Below, in pieces: positions 33,883 through 45,898 of a DNA stretch of 64,000 bases. Every line of letters starts with the position of its first letter. Positions within the stretch are counted from its first letter, which is position 1. A program made the position numbers and the translations under genes. Under the pieces are notes generated by a model, which saw nothing but the letters and a program-made list of their open reading frames with translations, did not search any database and was not told where the DNA came from. The stretch is from Mytilus californianus (Eukaryota; Mollusca; Bivalvia; Mytilida; Mytilidae). The DNA lies in the NCBI RefSeq assembly GCF_021869535.1, contig NW_026262690.1, positions 89,759,995-89,823,994 of the forward strand, in the 5' to 3' direction.

Positions 33883-35948
33883 CGAAGTTATTGGTCTTTT
33901 GTTGGGCAATGTATGACAAATATATGTTGAAAAACCTCGCCCGTAATTATAAATTATGTAATTCAGTGACCGCTCCCGACATGTATAACTTCAAGACATA
34001 TTTTAGCGGCGATCGTTGTCTTTCAAAATTACTGCACTTTTCTTGTATCCCTGGTGCTTTCGACTGGAGAACCGTCGTACACAAGCATCGCACAAGTTGG
34101 CACTCCGAGGCGGGTGGGGAGCAAGAAGGTGAACTGTGGTTTATTTTTATCAATAGTACCGCCTAAGTCGACACTAGGGACCGTCTTGACCTTGTTGTAG
34201 GGTATAAATGATTCGTTCATTGCTGAAGACCCTACATCAACTGTCAAGATAAAGAACAGGAATAAAAGCCCTGATCATTGATAATTTTCTATGTTTTCAA
34301 TGTATTGTGTGCGATTTTGTCCCATGTACATTAACTCCATATCCTTTCATTATCCATTGATGTGTATTTTCCGGAATTTTGACAAGTGACGTCAAAATGC
34401 CATGCGATAACGTTACTGGAAGGCATACGATAATAACCGGAAGCAGTTAATAAATTTTTCATATCAGCCCGCTAAGCACCATTACGGAAAATATGGAATT
34501 CACGTAAATTTAATGCTATTATCATACTGTAAAAATTATAAGTTATTGACTATAAGTATATGATAGTCAATTATATGGAGAGCTGATGTGAGTGATACAG
34601 CCACAGGAATTAGGATAATAAGTACTAATTTTCTAAATCGATAGGACGTAGTAAAAGGTTTTCAACTTTTCTTATCTAAAGAAAAAACAACAGCTCCATT
34701 TTCACACTGAATATATACACTTCAATCCATTAACAATATCTGTTTGCAAGATGCTTTGAAGAAAATTTTTATTAGAAGCAGCAACAAAAAGGTCTTTATA
34801 GCCAGTATATTCTAGTTCCACCTGAAAAAGAAAGTTCAACAATCTGAACATCTATTTTTCTTTTATACTCCTCGTATGAATGTTAATTAGATATAAATAA
34901 AACCTAAGTTATTTAATTTTGTTCATGCATTACATTTGTTTATATTGTTTGTTTGTACTATCATGCCTCATATAAGGTCTATAGTGAAATAAAAAATTTC
35001 AAGTTTCCTAGGAAAGAATATTTTGGGATTAGCTAAATCGCATTTTCAAGCAACACATTATTTATAAACATGAAGGAGGGGGAACAATCGACGATCGCTT
35101 AAGAAAACATTAGCATCTTCGTTACAAGCCATGCCGCTTGTTAAGTATAAATACTACTATGTTGCTTGGATCAGGAAACGTGAATTTTAGAGCATTGGTA
35201 TCGATATGATTTTTAACATATTTTTCTAAAAGTCTACGTTAATATATGAAAAATTATCAAACAAATGAGGTTCCAACTAGCTCAGACAAAATTTACCTAA
35301 GCTGAATTTTGCGGTACTTTGTTATATAACTCCCAACTTTTCTACACATTTATGCATCACTGGCTTTCAAATGTTTAGGATTGAACGTTCTTGATGACAG
35401 TTAATCCAGAAAAAACACTTCAGACCCACGAAATTTCTATGGCGTATTTTTCATATAATCATTTCTTATATATTGATAAGATACAACGGAACCGTAAGTT
35501 TTGTCATACCAGCATGATTGCCGTCAACATTTCGTAATGGTTTCTTCTTGCTTGATTTTCAACATTTCTTTACATAATTTTCAAAATCACTTTGAGAGTC
35601 TGCATGACCATACATTAACCTTTCTGATGCATGTCGGGTGTGATAAGTGAAACAGAAGATGATTATTCTTCCAGAGGACCTGAGTTCTCTCCTGGTTTTA
35701 GGTGGGGTTTGGTTTGCTCAATCTTTTATTTTTTATAACAAACTGCGACTACATTCGATTTCACTCTATCTACCGTATATCTTTTTTATAAGAAGAGAAC
35801 AATACTTAATAATAAGAAAATTTGTCTCGTGTTTCATTGCGATTACGTTTTCTGGTATTATAATTTTATCCATTTCTAGTGACTTACTTCGTAAAGTGGC
35901 AAGTCTAACTCCTCATTAAAATTTATAAAATAGTTTGTATTTGCCAAT

Positions 35949-37768
35949 TCAATAACCGTCGTAACCGTAACCATATCCATGTCCTTTATTTACTACGATT
36001 TTTGTTTTGCCATTTCCATAACCGCCGTAATCGTAACCATATCCATTTCCATAACCGTCGTAACCGTAACCATATCCATTTCCTTTATTTACTATGATTT
36101 TTGTTTTACCATTTCCATAACTATCGTAACCGTAACCATATCCATTTCCATAACCGTAACCATATCTATTTCCATAACCGAAACCATATCCATGACCTTT
36201 ATTTACTATAATATTTGTTGTTTTACCATTTCCATAACCGTCGTAACCGTAACCATATCCATGTCCTCTATTTCCATAACCGCCGTAACCGTAACCATAT
36301 CCATGTCCTTTATTTACTATGATTCTTGTTTTACCATTTCCATAACCACCGTAACCGTAACCATATCCACGACCTTTATTTACTATGATTCTTGTTTTAC
36401 CATTTCCATAACCGCCGTAACCGTAACCATATCCATGTCCTCTATTACCATAACCACCGTATCCGTAACCATATCCATTTCCATAACCGCCGTAACCGTA
36501 ACCATATCCATGACCTTTATTTATTATAATATTTGTTGTTTTACCATTTCCATAACCGTCGTAACCGTAACCATATCCATGTCCTCTATTTCCATAACCG
36601 CCGTAACCGTAACCATATCCATGTCCTTTATTTACTATGATTTTTGTTTTACCATTTCCATAACCACCGTAACCGTAACCATATCCACGACCTTTATTTA
36701 CTATGATTCTTGTTTTACCATTTCCATAACCGCCGTAACCGTAACCATATCCATGTCCTCTATTACCATAACCGCCGTATCCGTAACCATATCCATTTCC
36801 ATAACCGCCGTAACCGTAACCATATCCATGTCCTTTATTTACTATGATTCTTGTTTTACCATTTCCATAACCGCCGTAACCGTAACCATATCCATGTCCT
36901 CTATTACCATAACCGCCGTATCCGTAACCATATCCATTTCCATAACCGCCGTAACCGTTACCATATCCATGTCCTTTATTTACTATGATTCTTGTTTTAC
37001 CATTTCCATAACCACCGTAACCGTAACCATATCCACGACCTTTATTTACTATGATTTTTGTTTTACCATTTCCATAACCGTCGTAGCCGTAACCATATCC
37101 ATTTCCATAACCGTCGTAACCATTTCCATAACCGTCGTAACCGTAACCATATCCATGTCCTTTATTTATAATAATTTTTGTTTTACCATTTCCATAACCG
37201 TCGTAGCCGTAACCATATCCATGTCCTCTATTTCCATAACGGCCGTAACCGTAACCATATCCATGACCTTTATTTACTATAATATTTGTTGTTTTACCAT
37301 CTCCATAACCGTCGTAACCGTAACCATATCCATTTCCATAACCGTAACCATATCTATTTCCATAACCGAAACCATATCCATTTCCTTTATTTACTATAAT
37401 TTTTGTTTTACCATTTCCATAACCGCCGTAACCGAAACCATATCCATTTCCTTTATTTACTATAATTTTTGTTTTACCATTTCCATAACCGCCGTATCCG
37501 TAACCATATCCATTTCCATAACCGCCGTAACCGTTACCATATCCATGACCTTTATTTACTATGATATCTGTTGTTTTACCATTTCCATAACCGTCATAAC
37601 CGTAACCATATCCATGTCCTCTATTACCATAACCGCCGTATCCGTAACCATATCCATTTCCATAACCGCCGTAACCGTAACCATATCCATGCCCCTTATT
37701 TACTATAATATTTGTTGTTTTACCATTTCCATAACCGTCGTAACCGTAACCATATCCATGTCCTTTTG
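35949..37768 (-). CDS. Secreted Gly/Tyr/Asn-rich repeat protein A, exon 2 (mature region)
   Basis: Read on the minus strand, a splice acceptor (TTTAG) precedes CA-AAA-GGA at 37,768. The frame then runs 605 codons without a stop to TGA at 35,951-35,949. The leading CA completes a codon begun by exon 1 (41,130-41,178). The predicted precursor is 622 residues. The product is about 17 units anchored by K-T-(K/T/R)-I-I-V-N-K-G, separated by GYGYGYGGYGNG-type stretches that are expanded in places without the anchor. Gly and Tyr dominate and Cys is absent. Composition and signal peptide fit an extracellular structural protein, as in mollusc shell matrix, periostracum or byssus; which of these is not decided by sequence. 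A 106-residue block is duplicated (36,211-36,528 and 36,529-36,846). The opposite strand is also open for 597 codons, but only because this repeat lacks certain codons. A candidate AATAAA lies at 35,725-35,730. I do not recognise a named family. Confidence 0.85.
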
Positions 37769-40700
37769 CTAAATGAAAGGTATATATTTCTTATTCTTAT
37801 TTTCAATTATCGACCTTTACAATTGGAATCAGTTTTGTTTGACTTATGTTAAAATATCTGTCTTATTCACAGGATGGCAATGATTGATAGGCGTGTGTGT
37901 TAGTTTTTGGGTGTATAACGCCACTTTCATCGACCTTGGCTTTATGTTGGTCAGTTGATATTGGTGTAGAAAGCTGGAATGAGTGCAGACACCGACCTTC
38001 AACAAGAAAACTGGTAAACGCCATGTTTTAAGACATGCGTCGGCCACTGATATCTTTATGTTTAAATGGAAGTAAAGTGTCGTTTTCCCTCTATTTGTCG
38101 TTTTACCTTTAATGTTATTCCTCCATTGATATTGTCATGTTTATTAGGTAACATCGAAAGTCTCATCAGTGATGCCCGATGCAAAAATATTTGAAAGTCC
38201 AAAATATGATACAACATTAAAGAAGTGATAAACCGAAAGGACTGGAAGTATAACCGAACTCCTACAAGGAATAGGAAATATTTATTCCTTAATTAAAAAA
38301 GTATTTCTAATTTTTTTTAACGATAAATTTCAATAAAACAATATCCGTATTGTCATGCCAGTTTTCACGTATGTCTATTATGGTGAGTAGGTTTCCACGC
38401 ATGAAGTTTCAGATGCAGGACAACATTTTTCATCCTAGCCCCTCTTCCTCCATTCATATGGTAGCTCCCTTAGACCATACGATCACCAAAGCCTTGTTTA
38501 AAGTATGCGGCAACCACTTATATTCCTATGTTTAAATGGAGGTTTAAGTGTCTTTTTAACTCTATTGGTCGCATGTCTACTGTAAACTATCGTTGGTGTA
38601 AAGATACGTTTTATCTTTAATATTATAACTCAATTGGTTTCACCTTGTTTATTAGGTAACACTGAAAATCTCTTCAGTGATCCCCGAGGCCAAAATATGA
38701 TACAACATTGATTGGTTGATTGGTGTTTAACGCCACTTTCAACACTATTGTGCTATTTCGTGGCGGTCAATTTTTATTGGTGGAGGAAGCCGGAGTGCCC
38801 GGAGAGAACAACCGACCTTCGGTAGGAAAACTGACAATCCTAGTCAATTAAGATTGGAGTCGAGTGCACCTGCCTCGTACGGGATCCGAACTCACAACCT
38901 CAGTGTTGACAGGCTATTGATACAGTTGTTCGACTACTTAGACCACTAGGCCACCGAGGCCCCCCGATACAACATTAAAGACGTGATAACAACGAAAGGA
39001 CTTGAAGTATAACCAAACTCGTACAAGGATTAAGAAATATACATTCTTTAATAAAAAAAGTATTTCTTTAATTTTTAACGGTAAATTTCAATTGAACAAT
39101 ATCCGTATTGTCATACCAGTCCCGAAGTAAATTACGGGATTTGAAACATGTGATGGGTTTCGTCTTTTAACAAGCCTTATATGTGAACCAGAAAAGGTAA
39201 ACATTTAAAGGCAACAAGATAGTTCATTTAGCTATATTCATATAATAATAAAACCTTGATAGAAAATTGGGTTAATACTACGTTTGGCGTTGCTTTTTTT
39301 AAGCTTAGCGTATAGCTATTATGGTATATGTATATATTAAACCATCAATGTCTTTGCTGATGGAATGTCATTCTCTAAGGAAACCGATCACCAAAAAGAC
39401 ATTTTGAGAATGACCACTATGTTAGATTAGTTCGGGGAGAGTAAGACATACTTTTTTCAGCTTATGAGTATGTTTTTTATTACCTTAAACAAATTAATAA
39501 ATCCTCTTTAGGCTCATTTGAAATTCTAGTTTGTGAAGTGAAAAAGTAAGATTTTACTAGTCAAATCTAAACACAGCACTGTATGTCTATTCGTATAATA
39601 AAAAAAACTAGGGAAAAAGGATTATACACATAACATTCCTATACTCTAACCCATCCTCCCCAAAATGTATCTGAAATGCTTCAAAAGGTGTTTTATTGTT
39701 TATTTATTATAAAAGGAAATCATTGTTTATTTATTACGATATTAAATCATTGTTTATTTATTATGATAGTAAATAAAACCTATCATGAATACCTCCTAAG
39801 ATGTTCTGATTTATTGCATCATTTTTCTCATTTTCCTAAAGAGGACTTGACGATAGTTAAAAAAAAACAAAATCTAATAATGGTATGTAACTATATTTTC
39901 TCTACCAATAAAGAGAACTGCATTGACATTATATATTGTATAAAAGAATCGATAATCCGAAACGAATGATCTGTCATCCAAAACTAAAAACAAAACATTG
40001 AAGACTGCTATAACCAAAAAGGACTAAAAGTTTAGCACAATTGCAATTCGCTTTATCACACAATCATGGATGCTTTAAATTTTAATCAATATTATGTCCT
40101 ATTTCCGAATATCTTGTCAATTCTAATAGCGTTTGGCTGGGTCAAAACTGCAATTTGATATAATTTTTGGAAATAAAAAAAATTTATAAAGAGAATGGGA
40201 AGGACATTCCAAACATAAAATTTATCTAAAGTATACCAACGTACTTCCTGTCAAATACAAATTATTTCATATCCTTATATTTGATATCACACAAACCAAG
40301 TGTAGTTAACAATATTCTTTCCAAATTGTAATCAACAGCAAGGTATATATTTGAACAAAATTTCTAGCATGTTAATATTTGTTATAGATTTGCATTCCAT
40401 AATAATGACGTATGATATCGATATCCGCGCACGCACGTGTTTCAGAAATAACAGAAATACGCTCTACACAAAAGATATGGAAGACAAATATATTAATACC
40501 ATAGCAAAAAAACAAAAATATCCAAACAAACAAACAAGATTCCGTAAGACACTACATATAAAACATCTGAGGAAGCAACACCACCCCATCAATAACTGCT
40601 ATGAAAACAAGTGCTCAAGAATACTAAGCGATTCATGACATCCACCGTGTTAAAATAAATCTTTGTTTTCAAAATTCATTACAAAAGTAGTAATGTAAAG

Positions 40701-41129
40701 TAATGGACAGTTAAGGAATTGTTGCATTATAAGGACGTTCTAATAGACCAATAACATATTTACATAGACACGTAGTCTGTTCTGCCTTATTCATGAGTAT
40801 GGGAGCAATTTGTCTAAAATGGCGCATTGTTTATTTTTTTTAAAGGTAATTTTGATAGAGCTAATTGATGACAGTATAAATGGCATCTATCAATCAACTT
40901 TATGACGTAAGCTCTGTCAGTTTTGTAACTATACCCTTTTGGTTTATGTCTCCATAACGTTTTTTTGTTTCCTTCCTTTTGTATCGAGCGTATCGTTAAA
41001 TACTGTTGAGCAAAACAAAAATAGTATATATTTTTTTCAATAACAAGAAAACATTCCCGTCCTCTTTGATAATGTCCTGAAAAAAAAATTCCTGATTTTA
41101 TTTAAGTAACGAACAAGAAAAGAACTTAC
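37769..41129 (-). other. Intron of gene A (3,361 bp, phase 1)
   Basis: The donor on the minus strand is G|GTAAGTTC at 41,130/41,129, and the acceptor is TTTAG|CA at 37,769/37,768. Parts match the intron of gene B (38,620-40,640 with 56,690-59,800). A local duplication is present in A only: about 38,155-38,370 and 38,660-39,125 both hold 'ataccacattaaag'-like and 'tacaaggaat...tatttatt' text. The second copy is interrupted by a SINE. Three 27-bp repeats of 'attgtttatttatta' lie at 39,694-39,775. Short open frames in the intron (e.g. 39,676-39,969, 40,351-40,638) have no domain. Confidence 0.75.
38710..38965 (-). mobile_element. tRNA-derived SINE with target-site duplication
   Basis: On the minus strand the head reads GGTGGCCTAGTGGTCTAAG, a tRNA Leu/Ser-like A box. 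A B-box-like GAGTTCGGATCCCG follows about 50 bases later, and the tail ends in 'gttaaacaccaatcaacc'. It is bounded by the 11-bp direct repeat GATACAACATT (38,699-38,709 and 38,966-38,976). The matching intron position in gene B has no such insert. A related SINE is at 53,517-54,165. Confidence 0.85.
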
Positions 41130-41178
41130 CCAATGCAATAAGAAGTGAGATTAAACAATGATGTTTCAACCGAAACAT
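41130..41178 (-). CDS. Secreted repeat protein A, exon 1 (signal peptide)
   Basis: The ATG at 41,178-41,176 opens MFRLKHHCLISLLIAL plus one G. With CA from exon 2 it becomes Ala, giving a basic n-region (R, K, H), a ten-residue hydrophobic core and an Ala-Leu-Ala cleavage site just before the first repeat residue. The donor is GTAAGT. The 49-nt coding exon differs from that of gene B at only four positions, and the last 31 nt are identical. Sharing of start, donor, phase and cleavage site between two copies that differ around them is strong evidence for a real, selected exon. An additional non-coding 5' exon cannot be excluded. Confidence 0.85.
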
Positions 41179-41214
41179 TGTTGAATGATAGTGAAGACAG
41201 AAATATGGAAATCT

Positions 41215-41224
41215 ACTTATATAG
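41215..41224 (-). promoter_or_regulatory. TATA box of gene A
   Basis: CTATATAAGT on the minus strand lies about 40 nt upstream of the ATG, so transcription would start roughly 10 nt before the start codon. The same sequence in the same position occurs before gene B. About 20 bases further upstream, TCTTCTAATGAGCCT is also conserved between the two genes. Confidence 0.65.
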
Positions 41225-42132
41225 TTTGATAGGCTCATTAGAAGAATCGGAAAATTAAGCAATGCTCTCACCTTATTTAATAAACACAGAAGGAAACATG
41301 TTTTACGTAGTATAAAATATACGAATGGAATGTATTATGTAATCAACTTCGGTTAAACAGATTTGAAAAATTGAAAATGAGTAACGTTAATATGTTGTAT
41401 AACTTTCAGGAATTCAAATTAAAGGCCCACGTAAAATGTGAACAAAGAAGAGAAAACAAAAAAAAAAGAAATAAGGGCTATGTTCAAAGTATGTTTCATT
41501 TTTATATTATTCTGGTGAGATTAAAATATATATATTAAATGATTTATGATGTTTACGTAAATTGATGACATGACTAATCTACAGTTTGTTATTTTCAGTG
41601 GCATCTTGCATAGGTGGTAATGAGAAAACATTTATGAAAAATACTGGGACGTTATTGTCTTATTATTCTTAGCTGCCAAAAATCAAAGAAAACATTAGTA
41701 AAGCTTAAAGAGTGACAAGATGGATATTGTCTTAAAATATATTTTGTTTGATAACTGCCAACAATACAAGACCAAACAAAACACTAGTAAAACTTAAAGA
41801 GTGACGAGATGGACGTTTGACCATCGTTGAAAACAGTAAGAAGACCCGACGAAAGCTACTGAGTTTACTGGTGTTGTTGGTTTTCATTTACCTGTAATCA
41901 GCAATTATTCACACAGAAATTTTTAAATGAAAAATTATATGAAGCTTATCAGCTTACCCCTCTCTCCCCAATAACCCAAAGAAAAAGACCAGCATTTATT
42001 GATAAAAAAACCTATACTGTAGCATAATTTGAATACTTATGTTCTTATGGCTCAATGGGTTGGAGACAAAACCCACAGCTGAACACATCAAAAGCAACGG
42101 ACGACCATTTTGCATATCAAATAGATACTTAT

Positions 42133-42420
42133 AGATTATCGATGGTTTTTAAAACGAGAGGATGTTTCTCAGCTACGATCTCATCGAAGGGCTGTCGCCC
42201 TGAGATGATATGTGGCCGAGAAGCATCCTCGAGTTTGAAAGACTATTGATTATCTGTTTATCGCTATTTTGCCTAATACGTAGTTAATTTTTACATTGAC
42301 AACAGCACGTGCGCTCTTAGTTTCTGACGATAATGTTTTAGTTCAAGCGAGTAGCATGATATGAAAAAATTATCACAAAATAAGATCAAAGGAAAAATAC
42401 ACAAAATAGCGATAAACACA
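42133..42420. mobile_element. Foldback/MITE insertion present only in unit A
   Basis: Positions 42,133-42,255 form an imperfect inverted repeat with arms of about 50 bases ('agattatcgatggttttt' against 'agataatcaatagtcttt'). Next to it, a perfect 17-base inverted pair TGTTTATCGCTATTTTG (42,255-42,271) and its complement (42,402-42,418) encloses 130 bp. Unit B runs straight across the site (about 62,200-62,225), so the block is an insertion in A. The 64-codon open frame crossing the hairpin (42,055-42,249) is not a gene. Confidence 0.6.
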
Positions 42421-42719
42421 GTTATTGTTGATACTAGCATATGAAAACTATATAAGGTTACATTTTTCGGGGCAACTCAACGGCAAATATTGTAATTTTA
42501 TTTATGTCGGGATTCACACTTTACTCTAGGCAAATCTTCCGTTTTTGTGGTTACAGCAAAGGCAAATTTATAAAATGCATCGTTCGGAATCAAAGTTTAT
42601 AACCAAACACAGTAAAGATCCGTCTTAATTGGTCAATTCAACAACAATTACCGTTAGAATTTTCTATATATACTGCCTATATTTATTAAAATGAAACTTA
42701 CTTTAAAAATTCAAATATG

Positions 42720-42930
42720 AACAGCAACAACTATCCTTTCCCAGATCTAGAAATTTCAAATTCAAACGGGAAACTCTGTACAAACAGTTTGACAAAAGGA
42801 ATGATGTTTGATTTCCTATGGTTAATTTCCCTCTTTCGGACGGTGATGTTCTTTTGACCCAATCTTACTGTGTTTGCTATTCCCGTGTTTGTAGTAACTT
42901 TATATCTATTTAGCATTCATACAAAGATAC
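42720..42930 (+). mobile_element. RT-element coding tail fragment, shared by both units
   Basis: The stretch 'cccagatctagaaatttc' to 'tttgacccaatc' reads as a degraded version of the K-R-x-D-F-x-F-P-I-V-N-F-P segment of the bivalve RT element. It has an equivalent at 62,555-62,720. Since both units have it, it was present before the duplication. Confidence 0.5.
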
Positions 42931-43379
42931 ACAGATTTGGTTTGCAAGTTTGGCTATACCTGTAAAAAACTTATTTCAGACGGAATATCACATCTTTAAT
43001 TTTTCGGTGATGTTGTTTACCGAGTCCGGAAATACGATCCGGGTAAACTTATCAATCCTTTAAATAAACTTATTCTAAAAGGTTTCCAATTCAACACTAT
43101 AATTAGATCTCTGAATATTGTTTTTATTGGTTTAAATATTAATTTTGTTATCAGTAAATTAAAATCAAACTTATAGTTTTGTTATATACATATGCACTTT
43201 AACGGTACTACAATCTGTCGATTCTTTATTTTGGCATTGCACAAGGTCATGTTTTGCTCTGACTGTTTATGACGTCTTTACACTAAATCCATTGGATGTT
43301 GGATGTGAACTGATTGATATTTTAGTCTTAGATACATGATTTTTTTTTATTAGTTGCTAATGGCATTGAACTAGCTGTC

Positions 43380-43910
43380 AGTAACTGCGAGTACTCTCAG
43401 ATCTGTACCTAATGTCCTTTTTGTTGTTAGGGATGAGTTATGGATAAATACCCTGCCACGTTCGGTCTGTGTTTATGTTTGATGTTTTTCTACTTTTTAT
43501 CGATCTAATGAGTTAAGTCTTTTTCAACTGATTTTTATAGTTTATTCTTATGTGGTGCTGTTACACCATTGTCCCAGATTAGGGGGAGGATTGAACGCTC
43601 AAAAACATGTTTAACCCCGCCACATTCTTTATGTGCCTGTAGTTCAGTGGTTGTCGTTGGTCCTTGTCTGTAATATTTGTTTTTCGTTAATTATTTTGTT
43701 GTAAATTGGGCCGTTGTTTTTCTCAATTGAATTGCTTCATATTTTTCATGTCGGGGCCTTTTATTACCGACTATACGGTATGGGGTATTCTCATTGTTGA
43801 AGGCCGTACGGTTGCCTATAATTGCTTACATCCAACCTTTTTGAATTTTGGTGGATAGTTGTCTCATAGGCAATCATACCTTGTCTCCTTATTTCTATAT
43901 ACAACACTGC
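43380..43910 (+). repeat. Dispersed repeat family R1
   Basis: Long copy with 'cagtaactgcgagtactctcag', 'gagttaagtctttttcaactg', 'catgtttaaccccgccacatt', 'gaaggccgtacggttgcc' and 'gtggatagttgtctca'. It is absent between the RT fragment and the satellite in unit B (62,720-62,735), so it is an insertion in A. Confidence 0.75.
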
Positions 43911-45519
43911 TACTGAGTTGTTTGAGGTATACGACCCCTACAAAACATTCATACAGCACTGTTACTGAGCTGTCGGAGATAAATGACCCCTAAAAATGTT
44001 CATATACTACTGTTACTGCGATGCTTGAGTTGCATGACTCCCACACAATGTTTATATAACATTGGTACTGATTAACGGGGTATATAACCCCTAGATACCA
44101 TTCATGCTACATTGTTAATGAGCCAATCGAGGTGTTTAAACACTAAATAATATTCGAACAACACTGGTACTTTCCATGGAAAACCAAGACGCTTAACTAG
44201 GGCATATTACTATTTCAAAACGTTCATACAGTTTTTGTACTGAATTGTCTGAAGTGTATTTCCACTATCAAACGTTCTCATAGCACTGCTAATGGTTGAT
44301 CGAGGTTTTTGACCTCTTGATAGTGTTCATGTAACACTCGTTCTGAGTGGTTCGATTTGTTTGACCCTTAGATAACGTTCATACCATACTGGTATTAAGT
44401 TGTTCGAGGTGTATGACCACCAGAAAACGCTCTTATAGTACTTTAATTGAGTTGCTCATGGAATATGACCCCTAAATAAGATTTATAGAATATACTGGTA
44501 CTGAGTTGTTAGAAGAATAGGATCATTAGAAAATGTTCATATAGCACTGTTACTGAGCTGTTTAAGGTATATGAACCCTATGTAACATTCGTACAACACT
44601 GGTAATGGGATGTTCGAGGCGTTTGATAACGTTCCCTAAAAACTGGTTCTGAGTTGTTCGTGGTAAATGACCCCTAAATAATGTGTATGCAACACTAGTT
44701 TATTCAGTGATTCGAGGTATATGACTACTAGATTAAGTGTATACAACACATGTACTGAGTTGTTAGCGGTATATCACCCCTAAAAACACCGGTACTGAAT
44801 TGGGCGAGGTAAATGAACCCTAGATATCGTGCATACAACACTGGTACTGAGTTGTTAGAGTGTCTGACCAATTGAAAACGCTCCTACTGATTATTCGTGG
44901 TAAATGACCAAAAGATTACGTTCATATAACACTGGTACTGAGTGGTTTGAGGTGTATGACCACTATAAAACGTTCTTGTAGCATTGCTACTGAGCTATTT
45001 GAGGTGTATGACCCCTAAATTATATTCATTCACTACTGATTCTTAATTGTTCAAGATGAAGGGCACTGGAAAACAAAGGCTTTAAAAACACATAAATTGA
45101 GTTGTTCGATGTATAAAATTCATACATCACTGGTACTGGGTTGTTAGAGGTGTATGACCTTTAGATAACTTTAAAACATCACTGGCATAGCGTTTTCGAG
45201 GTGTATGATCATTATAAAATGTTCTTATTGCACTGCTTCTGAGTTATTCAAGGTGTATGAACCCTGGATAACATTCACAAAACACTAGTACTGAGTGTTC
45301 AATGTGTATAGTCACTAGATAACCTCCATTCAACATTGTAACTAAGATGTTCGAGATAAATGACCCCTGTAAAATGTTCATATAGCAGTGGTACTGAATT
45401 ATTCTAGATTTTTGACCCGTAGATAACATCCTTGAAACACTGCAATGTCATATTTTTTTTTAGGTGTATGACCACTAGATAATGTTTATACAACACCGGT
45501 GCTCAGTTGTTTGAGGTAT
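43905..45519 (+). repeat. Degenerate ~52-bp satellite array, first part
   Basis: About 30 imperfect units are built on 'gttcatacaacactggtactgagttgttcgaggtgtatgacccctagataac'-like text; each has the words 'cactg', 'ctgagttgtt' and 'tgacccctag'. Units are diverged by roughly a fifth or more, so the array is old. It is located 2.7 kb upstream of the gene A start. Confidence 0.85.
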
Positions 45520-45709
45520 TGCGAAAGTACTTTTATTTGTGGGTATAAATTTTCGTGGTTTGGACAAAAAATACATGTTCGTGGGTTTTAGTTTTCTGCC
45601 AAAAGAATCTAGTGAAGAATTTGAAGCCATCAGAAATGAGGATACCTGAAAAAAAATCATATGTTGTTTTATGATGATTTTTGGGATATTGCAAAATAAG
45701 GTGCTTATT

Positions 45710-45898
45710 AGGTCTTTCCACTTTTCTGTGGAAAGACCTATTGTATTTGTTCGAATTATTATTATTAGGTCTTTCCACTTTTCTGTGGAAAGACCTATTG
45801 GTTTTCTTCTGATTATTAGGTCTTTCCACTTTTCTGTGGAAAGACCTTTTGGTTTTCTTCTGATTATTAGGTCTTTCCACTTTTCTGTGGAAAGACCT
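45710..45898 (+). repeat. Four perfect hairpins in tandem
   Basis: AGGTCTTTCCAC, loop TTTTCT, GTGGAAAGACCT occurs at 45,710-45,739, 45,767-45,796, 45,818-45,847 and 45,869-45,898. All four are identical, with spacings of 57, 51 and 51 bp. Spacers are 'attggttttcttctgattatt'-like. The repeated open frames on both strands (with RSFHFSVERP on plus and RSFHRKVERP on minus) are read-through of this palindrome and not proteins. Confidence 0.95.

Noticed and set aside
35647-35919. 90-codon hydrophobic frame downstream of gene A
   Set aside because: The matching region in unit B (52.2 and 53.4 kb) does not keep the frame and is split by insertions; it is more likely 3' flank or untranslated sequence.
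35979-37772. 597-codon plus-strand open frame rich in Ile, Thr, Ser and Val
   Set aside because: It is the exact antisense of the gene A repeat exon in the same codon phase. It is open only because the repeat uses no codons whose complements are stops. No splice or start context supports it, and gene B's antisense frame is broken.
42055-42249. 64-codon open frame
   Set aside because: It crosses a long imperfect hairpin that is an insertion absent from the sister unit.
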